From JAKZVK01 sp965248255 (GTDB lineage: Bacteria; Acidobacteriota; Terriglobia; Bryobacterales; UBA6623): a stretch of DNA of 64,000 nt. The stretch covers positions 744,001 to 808,000 of the forward strand of contig CBDFIW010000004.1 of assembly GCA_965248255.1 (NCBI GenBank). Reading direction: 5' to 3'. The notes beneath the pieces are model-generated. The model was not told the DNA's origin. It was given only the letters and a program-made list of their open reading frames with translations, and searched no databases. The position numbers and the translations under genes are program-made. Shown here one piece after another: positions 26,083-35,084 of the stretch. The number at the start of each line of letters is the position of its first letter. The stretch's first letter is position 1.

Positions 26083-26601
26083 ATGGAGATCACCGAGCAG
26101 CAATACCGCCGCATCGAGCCGGTCCTGCCCCGCCAGCGCGGCAATGTGAGCCTGCCGAACCTCACGGTTTTGAACGCCATGCTGTATGTCGCCGAGCAGG
26201 GCTGCAAATGGCGCGGCTTGCCTAAACGCTTCGGTAACTGGCACACCATTTATACCCGCATGAACCGCTGGTCGAAGAACGGCGTGCTCGACGCCGTCTT
26301 CGAGAAACTGCAGCGCGAGCAGCTGGTCCGCATCCGAATCGAAGCCGTGTCAATGGACTCGACCATCGTGAAGGTTCATCCCGACGGCACGGGCGCGTTA
26401 AAAAAACGGTCCGCGAGCGATCGGCAAATCCCGCGGCGGATGGACCACCAAGATTCATATGGTTGCCGCAAATGCTCGAACGGCGATAACCTTCGCTCTC
26501 TCGCCCGGCCAAGCGCACGACGCCCAGCAGGGCCGCGAACTGCTCGGTGGTCTGGGGCCACTGCCCGAGCCGCTGCCGCTGCTGATGGACGGCGCCTATG
26601 A
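26083..26601 (+). CDS. IS5-family transposase, N-terminal frame (copy 1)
   Basis: The true N-terminal part covers about 107 residues from MEITEQQYRRIEP: a DUF4096-type domain (GCKWRGLPKRFGNW) and the first catalytic Asp in SMDSTIVKVHPDG. After the A7 run at 26399-26406 the frame reads unrelated sequence to 26601. With seven A the rest of the enzyme lies in the +1 frame, unlike copy 2, so this copy is probably inactive. Confidence 0.85.
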   Translation: MEITEQQYRRIEPVLPRQRGNVSLPNLTVLNAMLYVAEQGCKWRGLPKRFGNWHTIYTRMNRWSKNGVLDAVFEKLQREQLVRIRIEAVSMDSTIVKVHPDGTGALKKRSASDRQIPRRMDHQDSYGCRKCSNGDNLRSLARPSARRPAGPRTARWSGATARAAAAADGRRL

Positions 26602-26854
26602 GGACGATCAGACACGCCAACTGGCTTTGGATTTCGGATGGATTCCCGTCGTGCCGCCCCGGCGCACCCGCCTGGAGCCGTGGGAATACGACCGAGCGCT
26701 CTATCGCCGCCGCAACGAGATCGAGAGACTCTTCCGACGGCTCAAGGGATTCCGCCGCATCTTCTCCCGCTTCGACAAGCTCGACGTCATGTTCCTCGCC
26801 TTCCTCCACTTCGCCCTCATCGTCGAGGCTCTACGTTTCGATACCCTACGTTAG
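26459..26854 (+). CDS. IS5-family transposase, C-terminal frame (copy 1)
   Basis: A 131-residue catalytic half starting in MVAANARTAITFALSPGQAH. The second Asp is in PLLMDGAYEDD and the Glu in RRNEIERLFRRLKGFRR. Upstream of the ATG the same frame continues back to the A run as GGWTTKIH, so it belongs to a frameshift fusion with the N-terminal frame. It ends just before the right inverted repeat. Confidence 0.85.
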   Translation: MVAANARTAITFALSPGQAHDAQQGRELLGGLGPLPEPLPLLMDGAYEDDQTRQLALDFGWIPVVPPRRTRLEPWEYDRALYRRRNEIERLFRRLKGFRRIFSRFDKLDVMFLAFLHFALIVEALRFDTLR

Positions 26855-26992
26855 TGTTAACACCCCCTAGAGTAGGGCTAGAGTACCGACGGACCTGAGT
26901 TCCGCGGAATCGGGCCGCGGCACGGGACGAGCAACCCTGAGGCTTGCGCCGCCCATTGAGCCCAACTTGGCGGTTTGAGATTGAAGACCCCG

Positions 26993-28036
26993 CTACGCTC
27001 TTCGGTCGGTCTGTGAACCGACGGGACGCTGCGGGCGGGGGCAGCAGTCCGGCGGGCAGAAGTCGGGCTGGAGGCCGAGGCCCCCGAGGAATCGCCGCGG
27101 CGCATTTTCATCGAGGCGTTCCAGAACCAGCTCGCGGACCATGCTGACGAATTCGGGGTGGAGCCCGACGGTCGCCGCGCGCACCATGTTCAGGCCCAAC
27201 TCCTTCGCGGCGGCCAGGGCCGCGGTGTCGAGATCGTAGACGACCTCCAGATGATCGGAGATGAAGCCGAGCGGCAGCACGACGACGGACCGGGTCTTAC
27301 GCGACGCCGCCAACTGCCGTAGAAAGTCACAGATATCGCGCTCAAGCCAAGCTTGAGAAGGCGGCCCGCTGCGGCTCTGGTAGACAAGCGTCCAGCGGTC
27401 GCGGTTGACTTGCCGGGATACGAGTCGGGCCGCTTCAGTCAGCTGCTCGACGTAGCGCGAAGATCGGGCCATCGAGACCGGAATGCTGTGGGCCGTATAC
27501 ACGAGTTCAGCCGTGTCGCGGTCGTGCTGGGGCAGTTGCTCGATTGCCGCAGCGACATGCTCCGCCATAGGTTCAATGAACCCGGGGTGGTTGAAGAACA
27601 CGCGTAGCTTGTCGACTTGAGGGGCTCCGGGGCCCACCTGCTCACGAGCCAAGGCAATGTCATCAAGGTATTGCCGGCAGCCGGAGTATGAGCTGTAGGC
27701 GGACGTCACAAAGGCGAGGGCCCGGCGAACACGGTCCCCGGCCATGCGCCGCAGCGTGTCGGTCAGCAGGGGATGCCAGTTGCGGTTGCCCCAGTAGACC
27801 GGCAAGTGCGGGCCTCGCCGCGAGAACTCCTGTTCGATGGCGGCCATCAGAGCGCGGTTCTGCTCGTTGAGGGGGCTCTTGCCGCCGAAGCGGTCGTAGT
27901 GCTCAGCCACCTCCATCAAGCGTTCCCGGGGTACATTGCGGCCGCGAAGAACGTTCTCGAGGAAGGGGATCACGTCCTTGCGCTTCTCCGGCCCCCCGAA
28001 GGATACGAGGAGCAAGGCGTCATACGAGCTTGCCAT
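26993..28036 (-). CDS. hemH: ferrochelatase, Fe-S type (coproporphyrin ferrochelatase-like)
   Basis: A 347-residue ferrochelatase inserting Fe(II) into a porphyrin at the end of haem synthesis. Catalytic His is in TAHSIP and the conserved acidic segment is GFISDHLEVVYDLD. Cys120 in YSSYSGCRQY together with Cys327, Cys331 and Cys332 in the C-terminal FCPPDCCP matches the four-cysteine pattern of actinobacterial enzymes that carry a [2Fe-2S] cluster and use coproporphyrin III (CpfC). It may therefore indicate the coproporphyrin branch of haem synthesis. No other haem gene is nearby. Confidence 0.92.
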   Translation of the reverse strand: MASSYDALLLVSFGGPEKRKDVIPFLENVLRGRNVPRERLMEVAEHYDRFGGKSPLNEQNRALMAAIEQEFSRRGPHLPVYWGNRNWHPLLTDTLRRMAGDRVRRALAFVTSAYSSYSGCRQYLDDIALAREQVGPGAPQVDKLRVFFNHPGFIEPMAEHVAAAIEQLPQHDRDTAELVYTAHSIPVSMARSSRYVEQLTEAARLVSRQVNRDRWTLVYQSRSGPPSQAWLERDICDFLRQLAASRKTRSVVVLPLGFISDHLEVVYDLDTAALAAAKELGLNMVRAATVGLHPEFVSMVRELVLERLDENAPRRFLGGLGLQPDFCPPDCCPRPQRPVGSQTDRRA

Positions 28037-28145
28037 GGACGTCTAGTCGTGGACCGCTGATCGCAAGAGGGGGAACGGTCGACGGGGGCACGCGGGCTAA
28101 CCGAAGACGATGTGTGGCCGAATCAGTCCGGCTGCGGCCCAGGTG

Positions 28146-29729
28146 TCACCGCTGTGCGACCACGCTACCCGTGGACTCGAGTAGCTGCTTCGCTTTCGGC
28201 AGAAGCTCAACTGCTTGCTGAACGATTGGGTCCAGGCTGTGCTTCACCCTCTGTCCCTCGTCGAGATCGAACGCCGAGATGTAGACCGCCGTCTTCAGCA
28301 CTCTCTTGATGTAATCGAGATTCCGCCCGAACTCGGCTTCTTCGAACTCGATCTTCTCACGGTAGAGAAATTGGCGGAAGTCCTCGATGATGAGGTCGCT
28401 GGGCTCCCAACTGGCCCCGAGGTCGGTGTGCTTGAGCGTGTACTCCTGAGCATAGGACTGAATGGCGTACTGCCGTCCCAGGTTGATCTGAAAGTCGTTG
28501 AGTTTCGGTTCGGCCAGGCGAACGTCGGGAGTGATACCCCCTCCTCCGAAGACGCGCCGCCCGTTGTCGGTGAGCCGGACGTCGTCGGTCTGCGGCTCGT
28601 AGCTCTCGCTGCACGGGTCGGCATAGTACTTCCACAACGACACGTCGCCATAGCTGCGCTGGATCAAGCGGCCTGTCGGCGTGTAGTAGCGGGCCGTGGT
28701 CAGCGCCAGCCCCGAAGTCTCCGAGAGCGGGAAGACCGTCTGGACCAGCCCTTTGCCGAAGGTGGGCGTACCGACGATCAGGGCACGGTCGTGGTCCTGC
28801 AGCGCCCCGGCTACGATCTCCGAAGCTGAAGCGGAGTCGCAATCGACCAGCACGACCATGGGAAACATTTCGCCCCGGTTCCCGTTCTTGGCTTCGTACT
28901 TCCGCTCGTTCGAAGAGCGGCCATGGTGCGAGACGATCAACTGCCCCTGGTCGAGAAAGCGATCCGAAACATACACGCCTTCGCTGAGCAGGCCGCCGCG
29001 GTTCCGTCGCAGGTCGAGGAGGAGCGCCTTCAGGCCTTCTTTGCGAAACGACTCCAAGGCTTCGTCCAACTCCCGGCCGGTGGTTTCGTTGAAGCGATCG
29101 AGCTTGATAAACCCGGTGCCGGGCTCGATGAAGAACGACGACGAGATACTCGGGTGGTCGATCGAGGCCCGGACAACCTCCACCTCAATCATCTCGTCCA
29201 CGTCCCTGCGATCGATCCCGATCTTGACCTTGGTGCCCACAGGACCGCGCAACTGCTTGGCGACCTCGCCCACCGACAGGCCGTCCATGGCTTCGCCATT
29301 GACTTCCGCGATGACGTCGCCTGGCCGTAGACCCGCCCGGTAGGCCGGTGTTTTCGGGAACGGAGCGATCACGACGGTGTTGCCGTTTCGCGGGCCGATC
29401 TGCATTCCTACGCCGGCGTAGTGGCCTTTCTGCTCGCTTCGCATCTGGTTGAACGACTCTGGATCCAGGAACTGCGAGTGGGGGTCGAGCGCGTGCAGCA
29501 TGTTGGGCAGCGCCCCGCGGAAGATAGCCTCCTCGGAATCCACCGGCTCGGCATAGTTCTGCTCGATGACGGCCAGTACGTTGGTGAAACTCTGGAAGTT
29601 GTCGCTGACTTCGTCGTCGGACGCGGCCGAAGCCACGCCCATGCGCGAACCCAGCGTCCCTCCCAGCAGCGCGCACAGCAGAATGGTTAAGAACGACACC
29701 ACCAGAACTCGTGCCTTGCGAATGATCAT
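28146..29729 (-). CDS. ctpA: C-terminal processing peptidase (S41, CtpA/Prc type)
   Basis: About 527 residues from ATG 29729 (MIIRKARVLVVSFLTIL), chosen because it begins an N-terminal signal anchor; the frame is open 16 codons further. A PDZ domain (about 90-170; YAGVGMQIGPRNGN, AGLRPGDVIAEVNGEAM) precedes the S41 fold with the catalytic Ser in CDSASASEIVAG and Lys in TFGKGLVQTV. The C-terminal part of about 130 residues is longer than in minimal CtpA. It cleaves C-terminal tails of periplasmic proteins. It lies 109 bp upstream of hemH on the same strand. Confidence 0.93.
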   Translation of the reverse strand: MIIRKARVLVVSFLTILLCALLGGTLGSRMGVASAASDDEVSDNFQSFTNVLAVIEQNYAEPVDSEEAIFRGALPNMLHALDPHSQFLDPESFNQMRSEQKGHYAGVGMQIGPRNGNTVVIAPFPKTPAYRAGLRPGDVIAEVNGEAMDGLSVGEVAKQLRGPVGTKVKIGIDRRDVDEMIEVEVVRASIDHPSISSSFFIEPGTGFIKLDRFNETTGRELDEALESFRKEGLKALLLDLRRNRGGLLSEGVYVSDRFLDQGQLIVSHHGRSSNERKYEAKNGNRGEMFPMVVLVDCDSASASEIVAGALQDHDRALIVGTPTFGKGLVQTVFPLSETSGLALTTARYYTPTGRLIQRSYGDVSLWKYYADPCSESYEPQTDDVRLTDNGRRVFGGGGITPDVRLAEPKLNDFQINLGRQYAIQSYAQEYTLKHTDLGASWEPSDLIIEDFRQFLYREKIEFEEAEFGRNLDYIKRVLKTAVYISAFDLDEGQRVKHSLDPIVQQAVELLPKAKQLLESTGSVVAQR

Positions 29730-30072
29730 GCCAGCAGCCTTTCCGAAGCCGGGCCCCGCCACTGCTAGAAACGTCATCAGTATATCAAGGAGCTGTTAGG
29801 CGGCAGGTTTACGGCGTGGAATGTTTCACACTTCGACCAATACCGTTACTCTAGCCGCCGCAAAGAGTTCAAGCGAAGGTCTTCGACCTCAAACCGACCA
29901 GCGGCAATGCGGAAACCGAGCCCGGAATGCGAGTGACCGGTGCGCAGTCACTATGCCACCGGCGGGGCATTGACCGCTCACTGGCGTTCGGGGCTCGCTT
30001 TCTTCCGCGGCGCGGTTGCCTAAGAACTTGACACCTTTGTTCAGATGTCGACGGATCAGACGGCTAGCCCAC
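29730..30072. other. gene-free interval between ctpA and gcvPB
   Basis: No credible ORF. It contains the ctpA promoter region, reading leftward, and the downstream end of the gcv operon. Neither a strong promoter pair nor a terminator stem with T run was seen. Confidence 0.35.
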
Positions 30073-31566
30073 CTACTGACTTTCGACTTCAGGCGGCTGC
30101 CAACGTAACACGGGGCGGCGGGCGGCCAGGGTTTCGTTCACTCGCTTGGTGCGCGTAGTGTGCGGAGCGCTCTTGACGAGTTCAGGGTCGTTTTCCACCT
30201 CGTCGGCGATCGACCGCAGGGCGTCGATGAAGAGGTCGAGCTCCAGCTTGCTCTCGGTCTCGGTGGGTTCAATCATCAACGCGCCGTGAACGATCAACGG
30301 AAAGCTAACCGTGTAAGGATGAAAGCCGTAGTCGATCAAACGCTTGGCCAGGTCGCCGGTCTTGACACCTTGGGCGGCTTGCTTGTCGTCGCTGAAGACG
30401 CACTCGTGCATCGAGGGCGCATCGTAGGGCAGCGTGTAGCGGTCTTCGATGCCCTTGCGTATGTAGTTGGCGTTCAATACAGCATCGATCGTTGCGTTGC
30501 GGAGACCTTCGCCACCGTGTGCCAGGGTATAGGCCAGCGCGCGCACCAGCACACCGAAGTTGCCGTAGAACGCGCGTACACGACCGATGGTCCCGGGGAC
30601 GTCGTAGTCATAGCGTAGGGTCCCGCCCTCGTCGGCAATGCGTGGAATTGGCAGATGGGGCGCCAGGTGGCTTTTGACCGCGACGGGTCCCGCGCCCGGA
30701 CCGCCGCCGCCGTGGGGCGTCGAGAACGTCTTGTGTAGGTTGAGGTGCATGACGTCGACGCCGAAATCACCCGGCCGCGTAATACCGACGAGGGCGTTCA
30801 TGTTGGCGCCGTCCATGTAGAGTTGCGCGCCACGGGAGTGCAATATCTCCGCCACCTTCGCGATCTGGTTCTCGAAGATGCCGACGGTGTTCGGGTTGGT
30901 GACCATCAAGGCGGCGACGGCGTTGTCAACGCGGCGGTCGAGTTCGGCGAGATCGATGCGGCCGCTGGTGTCAGATTTGATCTCCTCTACTTCGTAACCG
31001 GCGATGGCGGCCGTAGCGGGGTTCGTGCCGTGCGCCGAGTCGGGAATCAGTACCTTCTTGCGAGCATCGCCTTTCGATTCGAGATAGGCGCGGATTAGCA
31101 GGATGCCGGTCAACTCCCCTTGCGCACCAGCGGACGGCTGTAGCGTCACGGCGTCCATGCCGGTGATCTCCAAGAGGAACTGCTCGAGCTGAACCTGCAC
31201 CCGCATGGCTCCCTGCGACAACGCCTCGGGCTGATAGGGGTGCGCCATCGCCAGACCCTCGATGCGCGCCACCAATTCGTTGAGGCGCGGGTTGTACTTC
31301 ATCGTGCACGAGCCGAGCGGGTAAAGGCCCAGGTCGATGGCGTAGTTCCAGGTCGAGAGGCGCGTGAAGTGGCGGATAATCTCGACCTCGCTGACCTCGG
31401 GAAAGCCGGGGATCTCGACGCGCACATTCTCGGCGCCCAACGCCTCGTGCGGGTCCACGGCCGGCACATCAAGGGCCGGGAGTTGATAGCCCGTCTTGCC
31501 GGGCGACGAGCGCTCGAAGAGAAGCGGTTCGTTCTGGCTGAGGTGAGGACGGACTTTGTTGATCAT
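30073..31566 (-). CDS. gcvPB: glycine dehydrogenase (decarboxylating) subunit 2
   Basis: A 497-residue PLP subunit of the P-protein, which decarboxylates glycine and loads the aminomethyl group on the lipoyl arm of GcvH. The start was set at ATG 31566 (MINKVRPHLSQNEPLLFERS); the frame extends upstream into a family-1 repeat. The PLP lysine is in NLHKTFSTPHGGGG. It is the last gene of gcvT-gcvH-gcvPA-gcvPB, with a 110-bp gap after gcvPA that contains the repeat. The split P-protein is the form found in many bacteria outside the Proteobacteria. Confidence 0.96.
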   Translation of the reverse strand: MINKVRPHLSQNEPLLFERSSPGKTGYQLPALDVPAVDPHEALGAENVRVEIPGFPEVSEVEIIRHFTRLSTWNYAIDLGLYPLGSCTMKYNPRLNELVARIEGLAMAHPYQPEALSQGAMRVQVQLEQFLLEITGMDAVTLQPSAGAQGELTGILLIRAYLESKGDARKKVLIPDSAHGTNPATAAIAGYEVEEIKSDTSGRIDLAELDRRVDNAVAALMVTNPNTVGIFENQIAKVAEILHSRGAQLYMDGANMNALVGITRPGDFGVDVMHLNLHKTFSTPHGGGGPGAGPVAVKSHLAPHLPIPRIADEGGTLRYDYDVPGTIGRVRAFYGNFGVLVRALAYTLAHGGEGLRNATIDAVLNANYIRKGIEDRYTLPYDAPSMHECVFSDDKQAAQGVKTGDLAKRLIDYGFHPYTVSFPLIVHGALMIEPTETESKLELDLFIDALRSIADEVENDPELVKSAPHTTRTKRVNETLAARRPVLRWQPPEVESQ

Positions 31567-31610
31567 CGATCTTGTGGGTGGTATGTGTTGTGGCCTCTTA
31601 TGTTGAGGCG

Positions 31611-31636
31611 GCGGGCACGGCATGCCGTGCCCCTAC
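31611..31636 (-). repeat. palindromic repeat family 1, inside the gcv operon
   Basis: Inverted but identical copy of the 26-bp repeat of 10562-10587, between gcvPA and gcvPB. As a hairpin in the mRNA it could reduce readthrough to, or stabilise the message around, gcvPB. Confidence 0.8.
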
Positions 31637-31676
31637 ATTTGATGCCGCCCCCCCCATTTGCCCGCAAATTCAACGG

Positions 31677-33008
31677 TTAGGCGGCAAACGTTTGGGCGAA
31701 GCGGTCGATCTCTTCGCGGCGATTCATCTCCGTGGCGCATACAAGCAAAGCCCCATCCAGGTCAGGATAGAAACGGCCCAACTCAAGCCCGCCGACGATC
31801 TTGTCGTCGAGCGCCTTGCCGTTCACTTGCGCCCCGGACAACGCCTGGGGCCGCACCACGAACTCATTGAAGTAGGGGCCGCTGAACACGCGCTCCGCGC
31901 CGACCTCTTCCAACCGGCCGGCGAGGTAGCGGGCCTTGGAGACGTTCTGCTCGGCCAGCTCACGCAGGCCCTGCTTGCCGTAAACGCTCATGAAAACCGT
32001 CGCCATCAGAGCAATCAATGCCTGGTTGGTGCAGATGTTTGACGTAGCCTTGGCCCGGCGGATGTGCTGCTCGCGGGTCGCCAGCGTGAGGCAGAAGGCG
32101 CGGTTGCCGTCGCTGTCGACGGTCTGCCCCACGAGCCGGCCCGGCACTTGCCGCACGAACTTTTCCTTGGTGGCCAGCACACCGACGAACGGTCCGCCAT
32201 AGCTCGGCGGGTGCGCGTACGACTGCATCTCCCCGGCAACGATATCGGCGTCGTGGCTCGGCTCGAGCAGCCCCAGCGACACAGCCTCGGTGAACATGAC
32301 CACCAGCAGCGCGCCATGCCGATGCACCAGCTCAGCCGCCGCTCGCGTGTTCTCGATTACGCCGAAAAAGTTCGGCGACTGCACGATCACCGCAGCGACC
32401 TCGCCGCTCAACTTGGCCTCAAGCTCCGCGAGGTCGAGCTGTCCGCTTTCGGGATCGTAGGCGACCGTCTCGGTCGGCAGGGTCTGGTGGCGTCCATAGG
32501 TATCGAGCACCTGGCGGTATTCCGGGTGCAGCGAGCGTGCCACCAGCAGCTTGTCTCGCTTGGTGATGCGGACAGCCATCATCGCCGCCTCCGGCACAGT
32601 CGTCGAGCCGTCGTACATCGAGGCGTTGGCCACCTCCATGCCGGTGAGCTGGGCGATCATCGTTTGAAACTCAAAGATTGTCGTCAGGATGCCTTGCGAA
32701 ATCTCGGCCTGATAGGGCGTATAGGAGGTAAGAAATTCACCGCGTGTCACCAGCGGATCGATCACGACCGGCCGGTAGTGACGATAGACGCCCGCCCCGA
32801 GAAACGACGCGTAGCCGTTGGCATTCTGGTCGGCCAGCTTACGAAAGTAGTCGATGATCTCGTATTCAGACTGGCCCGGCGGGATATCGAGCGGCCGGCC
32901 GAGTCGCACTTCGGGGGGCAGGTGGGCGAACAGATCTTCGGGGGATTCCAGACCCAGCGCCGCTAACATTTCCCGGCGCTCGCCGGGAGACTTCGGGAGG
33001 TAGCGCAC
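31677..33008 (-). CDS. gcvPA: glycine dehydrogenase (decarboxylating) subunit 1
   Basis: A 443-residue partner of GcvPB; together they form the heterotetrameric P-protein. It begins MRYLPKSPGERREMLAALG and has the conserved glycine-rich NASMYDGSTTVPEAA and SYGGPFVGVLATKEKF segments. As is normal for this subunit, no PLP lysine is present at the GcvPB position. Only one base separates it from the gcvH stop, so translation is probably coupled. Confidence 0.96.
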   Translation of the reverse strand: MRYLPKSPGERREMLAALGLESPEDLFAHLPPEVRLGRPLDIPPGQSEYEIIDYFRKLADQNANGYASFLGAGVYRHYRPVVIDPLVTRGEFLTSYTPYQAEISQGILTTIFEFQTMIAQLTGMEVANASMYDGSTTVPEAAMMAVRITKRDKLLVARSLHPEYRQVLDTYGRHQTLPTETVAYDPESGQLDLAELEAKLSGEVAAVIVQSPNFFGVIENTRAAAELVHRHGALLVVMFTEAVSLGLLEPSHDADIVAGEMQSYAHPPSYGGPFVGVLATKEKFVRQVPGRLVGQTVDSDGNRAFCLTLATREQHIRRAKATSNICTNQALIALMATVFMSVYGKQGLRELAEQNVSKARYLAGRLEEVGAERVFSGPYFNEFVVRPQALSGAQVNGKALDDKIVGGLELGRFYPDLDGALLVCATEMNRREEIDRFAQTFAA

Positions 33009-33009
33009 C

Positions 33010-33402
33010 CTACGACGACTCCCGCTCAGCTTCAGCGTAGGCCTTGTACTCTTCGGCGGTCATCAGTTGGGCGAGCTCGTTGTGGTCTTCGACCTGTACT
33101 TTGATCAACCAGCCGGCGCCGTGGGGATCGGAATTGAGTTGTTCGGGCTCGTCCACTAAACTTTCGTTGACCTCTACCACTTCACCGCTAACCGGCGCGT
33201 AGATGTCGGAGACGGCCTTCACTGATTCCACCGTGCCGAACGATTGCATTGACTGGACGCGCGCGCCCGTCTTGGGCAACTCGACGAAGACGATGTCGCC
33301 GAGCTGGTCTTGGGCGTGATCGGTAATACCCACCGTGGCGGTGTCTCCCTCGACCCGCACCCATTCGTGTTCTTTGGTATAGCGAAGCTCTTGAGGGTAC
33401 AT
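33010..33402 (-). CDS. gcvH: glycine cleavage system H protein
   Basis: A 130-residue lipoyl carrier that shuttles the aminomethyl group between P and T proteins. It begins MYPQELRYTKEHEWVRVEGD; the lipoylated Lys62 is in GTVESVKAVSD. Length and all core motifs are normal. It lies 9 bp after gcvT and 1 bp before gcvPA. The start ATG is at 33402. Confidence 0.97.
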   Translation of the reverse strand: MYPQELRYTKEHEWVRVEGDTATVGITDHAQDQLGDIVFVELPKTGARVQSMQSFGTVESVKAVSDIYAPVSGEVVEVNESLVDEPEQLNSDPHGAGWLIKVQVEDHNELAQLMTAEEYKAYAEAERESS

Positions 33403-33411
33403 ACGGCGTTC

Positions 33412-34524
33412 TTATTTCCGCCTTCGTGAATAGAACGGCAGCTTGACGATCTCGGCCTCGACGTGGCGTTGCCGCACCTCGACTTCTACCGTGGCGCCGA
33501 TCACGCGCGACGCGGCCGGCAGCATGCAAAGAGCAATATTCTTTTCCAAGAAGGGCGCCGGTGAGCCGCTGGTGACCCAACCCTTGGCACCGTTGCGGTG
33601 GACACAGTAGCCGTCGCGGGCGATACCCCGTCCTCGCATCTCGATGCCCGCCAGGCGCCGCTCGACGCCCTCGGCTTTCTGCTTGACCAGCACGTCGCGG
33701 CCGATGAAGTCGCCCTTGTCGAGCTTGACGATCCAGCCCAGACGCGCCTCGTAAGGAGTGATGGAATCGTCGATCTCGTGCCCGTAGAGAGACATAGCCG
33801 ATTCCAGCCGCAGCGTGTTGCGGGCGCCGAGGCCGCAGGGCAGGATGCCGAAACGCTTCCCTGCCTCGAGCACGGCGTTCCAGAGGCGTTCGCCCTCCTC
33901 GGGCGGAACGTAGATCTCAAAGCCGTCTTCGCCCGTATAGCCGGTGCGGGCAATGATCGCCGGAACACCCAGCGCCTTGGCTCGCGTGAACCGGTAATAC
34001 GCAATCGCGCTGAGGTCGCTGTCGGTGATCCTGCTGAGTGTTTCGAGTGCGCGCGGCCCCTGGATCGCCAATTGCGCGAACTGTTCGCTTGTAAATTCCA
34101 CCTGGGCATCGAAGCTGTTCTGCGAGGCGATCCAATCGTAGTCCTTCTCCTGATTGGAGGCGTTGACGCACAACAAATAGTGGTCGGTTGCAAGGCGGTG
34201 AACGAGAACATCGTCCACGAACGTACCGCGCGGATAGAGCAATGCCGAGTACTGTACCTGACCGTCTTCGAGCCGCGAAGCTTGATTGGTTGTGACGTGC
34301 TCGACGAGGTCGAGCGCCTGCGGGCCTCGGATTTCGACCTCGCCCATGTGACTGACGTCGAACAGGCCGACCGAGCGCCGCACAGCCAGATGCTCGTCGA
34401 TGATACCGGAGTATTCGACCGGCATGTCCCAGCCGCCGAAGTCGACCATGCGCGCCCCGGCCTGGCGATGAACGGCGTGGAGCGGTGTCTTCTTCAAGGT
34501 CGCGACGGTGGCGGTAGGTTCCAT
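33412..34524 (-). CDS. gcvT: aminomethyltransferase (glycine cleavage T protein)
   Basis: A 370-residue folate-dependent enzyme releasing ammonia and passing the one-carbon unit from GcvH to tetrahydrofolate. It shows the conserved MVDFGGWDMPVEY, DVSHMGEVEIRGP, the folate-site Asp near QYSALL, and TGYTGEDGFEIYVP. It is the first gene of the gcv operon. Only 56 bp separate it from the MaoC gene upstream on the same strand, so no room exists for a glycine riboswitch, and transcription may begin upstream of the MaoC gene. Confidence 0.96.
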   Translation of the reverse strand: MEPTATVATLKKTPLHAVHRQAGARMVDFGGWDMPVEYSGIIDEHLAVRRSVGLFDVSHMGEVEIRGPQALDLVEHVTTNQASRLEDGQVQYSALLYPRGTFVDDVLVHRLATDHYLLCVNASNQEKDYDWIASQNSFDAQVEFTSEQFAQLAIQGPRALETLSRITDSDLSAIAYYRFTRAKALGVPAIIARTGYTGEDGFEIYVPPEEGERLWNAVLEAGKRFGILPCGLGARNTLRLESAMSLYGHEIDDSITPYEARLGWIVKLDKGDFIGRDVLVKQKAEGVERRLAGIEMRGRGIARDGYCVHRNGAKGWVTSGSPAPFLEKNIALCMLPAASRVIGATVEVEVRQRHVEAEIVKLPFYSRRRK

Positions 34525-34580
34525 CAGGGAGGACGGGGACTTCTCAAGCTATCACCCGCTAATTGAGGGTGTCAACGAAA

Positions 34581-35021
34581 TCAGCTCCGTTCGACCATCA
34601 GCAAGTTCTTACCCTTTTGGACGACCTCGCCTCGCTGGTTGATCAACTCTAACTCGAGGGTGACGATGCCGCGGTCGGGCTTTGACTTCGAGGCTCGCTT
34701 GTCGGCGACACGGAGCGTTGCCTTGACCGTATCGCCGACGAAAATGGGTACCACGAAGTCCCACGACCAATGCAGCGAGGCCATTGCACGTACCTGGAAC
34801 TCCGAGCGGTTCTTGAGGCCGTCGGTGACGGCCAGCCCCAGCAAACCATGGGCGACGCGCCGGCCAAACTCGGTTTGCTTGGCGAACTCGTCGCTGGTGT
34901 GCAGCTCGAAGAAGTCCATCGACAGGCCCGCGAACTGCATCACGTGCCAGTCGGTAATTGTGATGCCGGGAGTCTCGTGCGTCTCGCCGATCTCGATCTC
35001 GTCGAAAGAGCGCTTGGGCAT
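34581..35021 (-). CDS. MaoC-family dehydratase (hotdog fold)
   Basis: A 146-residue single-hotdog protein of the (R)-specific enoyl-CoA hydratase type. The start is ATG 35021 (MPKRSFDEIEIGE); the open frame upstream is antisense to the CoA-transferase gene and is ignored. The catalytic region reads FFELHTSDEFAKQTEFGRRV followed by AHGLL, close to the usual D-x5-H...AHG hydratase motif. It is divergent from the CoA-transferase (63 bp between starts), suggesting a shared control region and a linked acyl-CoA pathway. Confidence 0.87.
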   Translation of the reverse strand: MPKRSFDEIEIGETHETPGITITDWHVMQFAGLSMDFFELHTSDEFAKQTEFGRRVAHGLLGLAVTDGLKNRSEFQVRAMASLHWSWDFVVPIFVGDTVKATLRVADKRASKSKPDRGIVTLELELINQRGEVVQKGKNLLMVERS

Positions 35022-35084
35022 GGACGGACCACAGGTTAACACAGGGGCGACCGCCGGCCCCGTGCTAAGATTTGGGGTCTTCCG

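Larger units (their letters stand above)
26040..26866 (+). mobile_element. IS5-family element (IS427-like), copy 1
   Basis: An 827-bp element between CTAG duplications at 26036-26039 and 26867-26870. The left end is GGCGTGTTAACACTAA; the right end has the same sequence with one change (CACCCC instead of CACGCC). The second copy (54740-55567) is inverted and one base longer because its A run has 8 rather than 7 bases. This copy is intergenic, upstream of the J-domain gene. Confidence 0.92.

Noticed and set aside
25921..26244. N-terminal extension of the J-domain frame
   Set aside because: Antisense to the IS5 transposase; the identical stretch appears at the start of the frame from 55363, so it belongs to the IS and not to either protein.
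32064..32966. 300-residue open frame on the plus strand
   Set aside because: Lies entirely antisense to gcvPA, which is unmistakable; composition is that of a shadow frame.
33598..34566. 322-residue open frame on the plus strand
   Set aside because: Antisense to gcvT; no recognisable domain.
34525..34580. Possible glycine riboswitch before gcvT
   Set aside because: Only 56 bp lie between gcvT and the preceding gene, too short for the aptamer, and no conserved core is present.
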